Source of the DNA: Lindgomyces ingoldianus
Taxonomy: Eukaryota > Ascomycota > Dothideomycetes > Pleosporales > Lindgomycetaceae
DNA length: 64,000 nucleotides
Direction: 5' to 3'
Assembly (NCBI RefSeq): GCF_010093535.1
Contig: NW_022985178.1
Coordinates: forward strand, 214,505-278,504
The notes under the pieces: model-generated
Seen by the model: only the letters and a program-made list of their open reading frames with translations
Databases searched by the model: none
Told to the model about the DNA's origin: nothing
Made by a program: the position numbers and the translations under genes
Part shown: one piece after another, positions 56,701 through 64,000 of the stretch
Layout: every line of letters begins with the position of its first letter
How positions within the stretch are numbered: the first letter of the stretch is position 1

Positions 56701-58587
56701 GTCTACTCAGATGAGGAGAGGCTCAATCCCATGGACCGACAAGTCAGAGCCAAACTCTCCAGCAGCCGATGCCACAGTGTTCCCCGCAGATGTGTCGGAG
56801 GAGCCTCTTGAGGGCAGGCGGGCGCGAAGTCGCCTTTCAGTCAAGCCACCTATTCGCAATGGTTCAGAGAGCCTGCTGACTCCAGATTCTGCCACTGCTG
56901 AATGTAATGCACTCGTTAATAACCCGTACAACGGCCCCATGAAAGGCTGGGAGTACCAGGTTGAGACAGTGCTCAAGGAGTTCTACAACCAGATCCGGCA
57001 ACAGCGACTGCCCCTCCATGGTGCTTCTACCCTGCAAACTCACGAGCAACCGTCATCCAACAGCCTTTCCGTCAGCGGCATGCTACGACGAACACCCAGC
57101 GTTCTGAGCAAAGCGCCTTCTGATTCTATTAGCTATCGTGGACGCTCGCAAGGAGACTTTCGAAGTGTTGGAGCCCGTTGGACCTCTAAAACGCGGTCAA
57201 GACCGAGACTCTATCCAGCCTCTACGGTGGCGTCAAGCCGAACCAGCCTGGATGACCAATCTGTTTGGAGCCCTGCAGGCTCGAGCACTTGGAGCAGATA
57301 CTCTTTTGGCAAGACCCAAACCTCGATGTCTATGGAATCTCTCGGCTCGCATTTCGCTCATGGTGACTACCAACAGGCAATTGGATTCGCGAATGCCCTT
57401 AGCCAAGCCATTATTCGCGAGGAGGGTATGCCTATTGCTAGCAATGAAGAATTCACCCGTGTCGCACCTCTGCTAGAGGATGAAACTCTCGAACTTGCAG
57501 GGGCACCGTGGGCAAAGGAGGGCATTCTTAAGCATAAACACCACTTGGAAGCGCTTGACAAGAAAGCCAAGGACCGAACATGGAATGAGTGCTTTGCAGT
57601 CATCGAGAAGGGCTACATGCGCCTTTTCTCCTTCAGCATGAATTCTAAGTCGCTGCGGAACAAGAACAAACCTCGCCCCTCTGCCGGCAGTGTCGTTGGT
57701 GGGGGTAACTGGATGGACAATGCCGAAGCACTTGACAGCTTCCTCCTACGTCAGTCTATCGCTAGCGCCCTGCCACCGCCGGGATACTCGAAATCGCGGC
57801 CACATGTATGGGCGCTATCTCTCCCAACTGGTGCTGTGCATCTTTTCCAAGTCGGCACGCCCGATATTGTACGAGAGTTTGTTTCCACTGCCAATTATTG
57901 GTCCGCAAGATTGTCTAAGGAACCTCTTATGGGTGGTGTTAGCAATGTTGAGTACGGTTGGGGTGAGAACGTTGTTAATCCCGCTCTCATCCGCCAAGAC
58001 AACTCATCATCTACCCATGGCCATGTGCCGCGACCCAGTATGGCGAGCTCTATCCGCAGCTCCGTCGACCATGCCACAGGAACCGTGAAGCCCCGGCTTC
58101 CGGGAGACAAGGTTGGCTTGTCTGATTGGAGTCCACCAACACAGAGCATGATGGCTAGCAATCTGATGGAGGTTGATCAACTCAAGGCCTTGACCAACTA
58201 TGTCAAGAACGTTGAAGAGGAGCTTTCGCGTCATAATGAACTGAGGGCGCCCATGCTCATTGCCGTAAGTCTCGCTAACCCGCGGAAATCTCAATCACTA
58301 ACATCTCGCAGTTCTCTCCTCGACATCCTAATGCAGCCCGAGCAATGTCCAATTGGGAGCGAAAATCTTCGTACCTCCTCCGCGAGATCGTCAAGTTCCG
58401 CACCTACATTGACTCTCTCAATGCGGCGCAAGCCCACAAAGATAAGATCTACGCCGAGCGTGAAGCAGAAGCTTCAAAGAACACCGATGGCACTGGTGAT
58501 TCCACCCAGCCAGAACCTCTCGGTTTAGAACTTGACGGTGGGCTCGAAGCTCCCAAGAGCTCTGATCCCATCACAATAACTGCTTAA
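53737..58587 (+). CDS. SYT1-like Arf guanine-nucleotide exchange factor (Sec7-PH)
   Basis: Exons 53737-56479, 56529-58264 and 58312-58587 (1584 aa). Introns are 49 bp (GTAAGT ... GAATGTAG) and 47 bp (GTAAGT ... CATCTCGCAG), phases consistent. The first 790 residues are a long Ser/Pro-rich disordered region with basic PGFFRRVFGGSSR and SSFFRRRKKS patches. The Sec7 domain (about 800-985) has LKAETQQVDRIL with the catalytic Glu at 887, in place of the usual NLPGEAQ. LSERWCQCNP and YSVLLLNTDLH follow, with the first intron inside the domain. A linker leads to a PH domain (about 1238-1375) with WAKEGILKHKHH and WNECFAVIEKGYMRLFSF. A C-terminal helical region (RHPNAARAMSNWERKSSYLL) follows. Yeast Syt1 is a Golgi-localised Arf-GEF. 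The ATG at 53737 is the first in frame. Confidence 0.94.
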
Positions 58588-61523
58588 TCTAATTCTTGCA
58601 TACACTGACATTTCGTTCTTGTATAGCGCTTACACCGCTGCGGCGTACGATACGTCGATTACACCTTCTTCACTCTTCTCGTCAAAAACTCCGACCGCAT
58701 TCAGTGGCATGATTATTCGAGCTATAATTTATCTAATTTTCCGATACACCATATACGATTTTATTTTCCTCTTGAGCTCTCCTCACGACCTCGAAATTCG
58801 CTTCCCCACCATCCATCTCCTTTGTCCGGCGGAGGGTATCAGTTCTAATTCCAGCAGCATCAGTCCAAAGAAGCCACACGATGAAACGTCATGTACGATT
58901 GTCTCTTTCTCTCTCCAGGAGCACGGTGGTTTGGACGGCGTGCGTGCGTGCGTGCGATTCCTTCTTCATCTAAGGACGACTATCGCTTCGATTGGAAGCA
59001 GGTCGTACCGGATCTAGTTTTTCTTATTTTCTTTATGATGAGAAGGAAAGGTGCATATGGCGGCAAAGCAGTGTGTATCCATCCATTCTTAGATAGCCAT
59101 TTTTTGTACGGGTGGTTGTGGTAGCTGGATAACGAGGGCGAGGGTGTCGGGGGTTAGCTGACTGGCGGGACAGCACAGCTAGGAAATAAATGATATACCC
59201 AACATGTCCCTTCCTCGCGTTCTGTGAGGAGGGAAAGCTTTCAATTTGCTGTGTTTGTTGGACTTGTGTGACTCAGTGAGGTAGCACATTGAAAGGCATG
59301 CGTATAAACGTTTTCCAGATGTAACTTCTTCTTGACATGCATTCAGCGTTGGGCAAGTCAGATATACGAATTGCAACGCGATGCGGCACGGCACGGACAT
59401 TTAACTAAGATCTTTAATCTCAACTCTCGCTCTCCCACGTGGAGGCGTTCATTCCGGCCGCTTGGCATGGGCACGGCGCGGACACAAAATTTCATCCATC
59501 TCACAGTCCAAGATGCAAGATCTAATGCAGGTACAAGTTGTTTAAAAATCTGTTAGCAGAGTGGAGTGGAGTTAAATGCTTACATAGGGAGGGGGGGTAC
59601 TGGAACAAGGGACTTAAATTATATGAGTGGACTGATTGCTGACTGCGACGGGGGTTTTGGCGCTGACGCAGAATTTTTATGGTGGTAGGATTGTTCGTTG
59701 GTAAATGGAGAGGTCTGGTTATGGATTATGGGCCTGTTTGATAGCCTCGTATGTCTTGGATCTGAGATGAGGGTGTGGGGATAGGGGTTTGGATTGAGAA
59801 CTCGGAGGGAGAAAAGGAAGGTTGGGATTAAGGTTAGGCGAAGATGTTCCTGAAATGGATAATGGCAGGGTTGCGGCGAGGATCAAAGCTTTGTGTGCAT
59901 GCGGCTCTCCGGATGGCAGACGCAGGTGCAGTGAGGGACGTACGAGAATAGAATGAGGTTGTTTGAGATGGAATAGACAGGTAGGTAGTTCGATGGAAAT
60001 GAATTGGGTGTTGGATAGATAGAAGACAAGGCAGCATGCAGTGGTACAGTAACTCTGCACTCCTTCATTTTACCCAGCAGCAGCAGCTCCTCCCTCGTGC
60101 CGCGCATTCTGATTCGCCAGTTTGCTTGTATCCTTGCACTGCTCTCGATGACAGCTTGAATGCAACATGCTGAACAAATTCGTCCAGCGATCTTGTTAAG
60201 CAGCGTCCCACAGTCTCACTGGCATCCCACGTCCATTCCAATGAGAAAGCATGCATTCGGTCTTCACCGTTCGCGTGCAGCTCGCGACGCAAGCCACAGA
60301 ATTCCATTGCATTGGGCTGGAACCCCCAGATCCGTCTAACCTGGGCGAATCGTCTGCGTTGATAGGAAGAAGGGAGGGGGCGGACGGAAAGAGGGAAGGC
60401 GGGAGACATGGGGTGCGGATTGGGAAAGCTGGATATGCAGTGGGTTTGGTTTGGGAGGTGGGATTGGAGTGAGTGAATGCGAGTTTGGACGTGAGCTGCT
60501 GAAAAGGAATGTGCTGTGCTTCGCTAGGGAGGTTTACCGCAAGTTTGCGCTGATTGCGATGGGCAGTGCATGTTTTGGAATTGCAGGAGTTCTGGATATG
60601 ATTGCTTGGTGGTTTAATCCGTACTTGGGAAGAAATGGAGTGCACTTGTGCTCTGACCGTCTGGCACTCGGCATGGCCGCTCAGTGTTGACGCCTCGACT
60701 CGAAAAAGACCGCCACGACGAGGCTTGATGGTTCGAGCGCTCGACGCCAGCAGTATGGCACTTATGCACGACAACCGGGCGATGTGATGGCGGAGGGCAG
60801 GGTTTCGACATGTGATTTGCTCAAACAGAAAGCTTGGGAGCGGCAGAGGAGATTTGTCGTGAATCCACGTAGGTGAGGTTGAGATGATGAGTGATTGGCA
60901 GAGTTGCTGCTGTCACTGCGATGCTGGGCTTGTGGCTGCGGGAGCTCCGCGAAGGGGTGGCAGTCATGATAGCAGTGTTGTTGTCAGAGTCGGCGCCCAT
61001 GGCTACGGCATCGTGTGGTCTGTTCTCAATGTCGTGGCTCTGGAGAGCGGGTTGAAGCCCTATGCCCACGCATATCCCAGTCCGTGTCACTCCTCCACCA
61101 TCCTTCTTTCTGACCCCCGTATGCTTTAGCTAGCTCGGGCGTGCATTCCCGCTCGCCGACTACTTCGTACTGTTAAAACTACCCCTCGCCCCCTAATTCC
61201 CCATCATCTTTGCTAGCCGGCTTGCCCATTGCCTTTCGCGTGCATTTTTGTTACAGACCAAACCAGACCAAAGCGAGAGCCAGCACCAGCGCTTGGGCTG
61301 TCATCTTTCAGCCCTACACAACCCGAACGACCCCGCCGCGCTCGTTCGCCAGCAGAAAATCTTCCCCTTCACAACCTCCACCGTCCGCCAGCCGCACTCT
61401 GACAGCCGACCACGACTCCTTGTCCAGCTCAATCCCGATCACCGATACCCTAAAGCATACATATCTGCCCGCGGCCTCCCCGATCCTCGGCTCCGTCTCC
61501 GCGTGCGCGACGACAGAACAAAC
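58588..61523. other. Long intergenic stretch, no supported gene
   Basis: About 2.9 kb between the Sec7 and metacaspase genes, both on plus. A GTGC tetranucleotide run is near 58938-58955. Overlapping open frames on both strands at 60196-60800 show no domain. The last 300 bp are pyrimidine-rich and likely form the metacaspase leader. Confidence 0.5.
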
Positions 61524-63253
61524 ATGTCTTACTACCCAGGCCAGAACTTCCACGGCGCCCAAGGCAATTACGGCGCGTCGTATCCACAGAACTTCAACCA
61601 ACCCCCTCCTCAAGGCTATCCTCAACAGGGCTATGGTGCTCAGTGAGTTGCTTGCTTGCAAGACGCGAGGGTCCTCTGAGCTCGTTGCTGACCGGCCTCA
61701 GACCACCGCAGCAGTATGGCGGATACCAACCTCCTCCCTCTTCACAGCCGCCATACAGTGGAGGCTACGGCCAACCGACGCCTTCACAGCAGTACGGGTA
61801 TCAACAGGTGGGTAGCACCATTCCAGAGCCGGCAGCTGAGCCATTCTTTGAGCCGGACCTAACGCGTCGAGACAGAGCCCGCCACCTCAGCAATATGGGG
61901 GATATCCGCCGCCAAACCAAGGCCCCCCGCCACAGGGCGCTCCTCCACAGCAATACCCCCGACCCGGTGAGTAACTTGGCCTTTGTCGCAGCTGGAGATA
62001 GGCTTGAGCTTGCAGCTGACAGCTCCCCCCAGGCATGATGCCCACAGCCACCAGCAACCAATGGACACATGGCAACCACAACGCGCCGCCTCCACCCCCG
62101 TCTACACCCCAAAATTTCGGCCATGGCGCGCCCCAAGGCTACTCCTTCCAGTACTCGGCCTGCAACGGCCGGAGAAAAGCTCTGCTGATCGGAATTAACT
62201 ACTTTGGCCAGAGGGGCCAGCTGAGAGGGTGTATTAATGACGTGAAGAATATGAGCACGTATCTCAATGGCCATTTCGGGTACAAGAGGGAAGACATGGT
62301 GATTCTGACCGACGATCAGCAGAATCCAATGAGTCAGCCGACAAAGGCGAATATCTTAAGGGCAATGCATTGGTTAGTTAAAGATGCTCAGCCTAATGAT
62401 TCGCTGTTTTTCCACTATTCAGGTATGTCAGCCCGGCATTTCGTGAGCACCGGAGGTGTCTTTATTGACGGATTGGGATGCAGGACACGGCGGCCAGACC
62501 AAAGACCTAGACGGCGACGAAGACGACGGTTACGATGAAGTCATCTACCCCGTCGACTTCCGCACCGCCGGCCACATCGTCGACGACGAAATGCACCGCA
62601 TCATGGTCGGCCCTCTCCAACCAGGCGTCCGACTAACTGCTATCTTCGACTCATGCCATTCCGGTTCAGCCCTCGATCTCCCATACATCTACTCTACACA
62701 AGGCATGCTCAAAGAGCCCAACTTGGCCAAGGAAGCTGGCCAGGGTCTTCTGGGTATTGTGTCGAGCTATGCACGCAAAGATATCGGCGGCATGATCAGC
62801 AGTGCCAGTGGGTTGTTCAAGAAGGTTACATCTGGAAACGATGTGTACCAGAAGAACTTGAGGACGAAGACGAGCCCCGCAGATGTGATTATGTGGAGTG
62901 GTAGCAAGGATACACAGACTTCGTAAGTCATGCCACCCACTGACTAGAGTCTTTAAGAATACTGTGCTAACAAGAACCTAACAGCGCGGACGCATCCATT
63001 TCCGGCGAAGCCACAGGCGCCATGTCGTGGGCCTTTGTCACCAGCTTGAAGAAGAACCCTAACCAGAGCTACGTCCAGCTTCTGAACTCCATTCGAGATG
63101 AGCTCGAGGGAAAGTATAGCCAGAAGCCACAATTGAGTTGCAGTCATCCGTTGAGTAAGTCACTCCCCACTGGCCCTTGCCATCTTCTACGAACATCAAC
63201 ATGAATGGCAAATTAACGAGACTATAGACGTCGACCTCCTCTATGTCATGTAG
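61524..63253 (+). CDS. Metacaspase (type I, YCA1/MCA1-like)
   Basis: Seven exons: 61524-61642, 61702-61807, 61876-61966, 62033-62422, 62484-62922, 62985-63154 and 63228-63253 (446 aa). The six introns are 59-73 bp with consistent phases. The first 135 residues are a Pro/Gln/Gly/Tyr-rich prodomain split over four exons. The protease domain begins [20 protein letters not shown]. It has the catalytic His in FFHYSGHGGQ (H237) and Cys in [10 protein letters not shown] (C293). YPVDF lies between them. The last exon codes for only VDLLYVM after a split Asn. Type I metacaspases cleave after Arg or Lys. They act in stress response, aggregate clearance and cell death. All key residues are present. Confidence 0.95.
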
Positions 63254-63960
63254 ATAGATACACACCAAGCTACTGATTGATACCATCCGTTTAACGCTGT
63301 CCTAAGAGCAAAGAAAGGGAAGGGAAATTATCTGGTTTTGGATGAAAGGGTTGGATGATGGAAGGCAAGGATTAATCGGGAATAAAGGGCATACTAAAAG
63401 AAAGATCATTGCGTTTACGGCTGATGAACGGCTGAAATTATGCGAGTGTGTGTGTTTGCGTGTATGTGCATGTGTATGCAATGCATTTCAATTGTACATA
63501 CTTGGGTCGGGTCGCTAATGAGGGGTGGAATTCACTCTTGGATAAGTACTTATTATGAATGAGGGATGGTTTTGCGTGCTTGAGATTTGGATAGGAGAGG
63601 AAAATTCATTAGACACTTTCAATTGATCTGATTGTTGGTGAATCACAATAGTTAGGGGACTGATTATGTCATGAGGGTCAGTGATGCAGAAAATGAGGTA
63701 GGTAGCAGGATGGGACAGTGGCGGTAAGCCGAACCAGACGCTTTTGGTTCCGGAATTCACATCCTTTGATGAATTAATGTAGTAATACACTGCCCTTCTT
63801 TTCTCCACCATCCATCATCCATCATCTTTGATTCATCAAATATGCAGAAATCATGTGCAAGTGCATGTAGAACGCCCGCATCAGGTCGCCAATCTCCCTT
63901 CCATGAACGATTAAACCTTCGAATTCATCTCACCATCTATGCATGAAGAAGATAGTGAGT
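63254..63960. other. 3' region of the metacaspase gene
   Basis: No gene is recognised. A GT-rich simple stretch is at 63446-63480. Confidence 0.5.
63446..63480. repeat. GT-rich low-complexity run
   Basis: Alternating purine-pyrimidine run, mostly GT/TG with TGC and TAT interruptions, just downstream of the metacaspase stop. Confidence 0.6.
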
Positions 63961-64000
63961 TTAGACCTTCGACTTGACTTCACTCTTAATCTCCTGGGCT
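63961..64000 (-). CDS. Possible C-terminus of a minus-strand gene
   Basis: Reading in from the right edge, one minus-strand frame gives AQEIKSEVKSKV and then TAA at 63961-63963. A Lys/Glu-rich tail before a stop is typical of real C-termini, but 12 codons are too few to decide. It should be checked against the neighbouring sequence. Confidence 0.2.
   Translation of the reverse strand, partial: AQEIKSEVKSKV

Noticed and set aside
60196..60811. 192-codon minus frame and overlapping plus frames before the metacaspase gene
   Set aside because: All overlap each other, have no domain and show simple-sequence bias.
1..64000. CRISPR arrays, insertion sequences, operons, rRNA genes
   Set aside because: I looked for regular spaced repeats, IS-type transposases and rRNA landmarks and saw none. 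The window is fungal nuclear DNA.

Overview
The window reads as nuclear DNA of a filamentous ascomycete (Pezizomycotina). Genes are monocistronic and lie on both strands. Introns are short (mostly 47-200 bp) with GTANGT-type donors, CTAAC/CTGAC-like branch points and (C/T)AG acceptors. Recognisable families include a slicer-type Argonaute, a yeast-type metacaspase, a YVC1-type TRP channel, RNA14, a SYT1-like Arf-GEF and mitochondrial IF-2. Exon structures given here were joined by hand from reading frame, splice signals and family similarity. No search was run.

Layout. 0-19 kb: a gene running off the left edge, a very large disordered protein, a helical protein with a disordered tail, a nuclear-type protein, a D-serine dehydratase-like enzyme (with two GC-AG introns) and a vacuolar TRP channel. 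19-24.8 kb: a gene-poor island with a 1.2-kb palindromic foldback element that carries nested smaller copies, and a decayed BTB/POZ gene. 24.8-30 kb: a flavin monooxygenase, a weak F-box-like remnant and a 2EXR-type protein. 30-50.3 kb: a dense housekeeping stretch with mitochondrial IF-2, GMH1/UNC-50 (with a 4-nt micro-exon), RNA14, Argonaute, PP28/PDAP1, an HNH protein with an overlapping upstream ORF, a small membrane protein and a haloacid dehalogenase. 50.3-64 kb: long apparently empty intergenic stretches around a Sec7/PH Arf-GEF and a metacaspase.

The genes do not form an operon or an obvious pathway cluster. Several serve general cell functions: 3'-end mRNA processing (RNA14), mitochondrial translation (IF-2), Golgi traffic (UNC-50 and the Sec7 GEF), vacuolar Ca2+ (YVC1), cell death and proteostasis (metacaspase), and RNA silencing (Argonaute). 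I did not find a convincing new multi-gene system. The strongest unusual signals are the 4-nt exon, the two GC-AG introns in one gene, the nested palindromic element, the two possible Argonaute promoters and N-termini, and the uORF that overlaps the start of the HNH gene.
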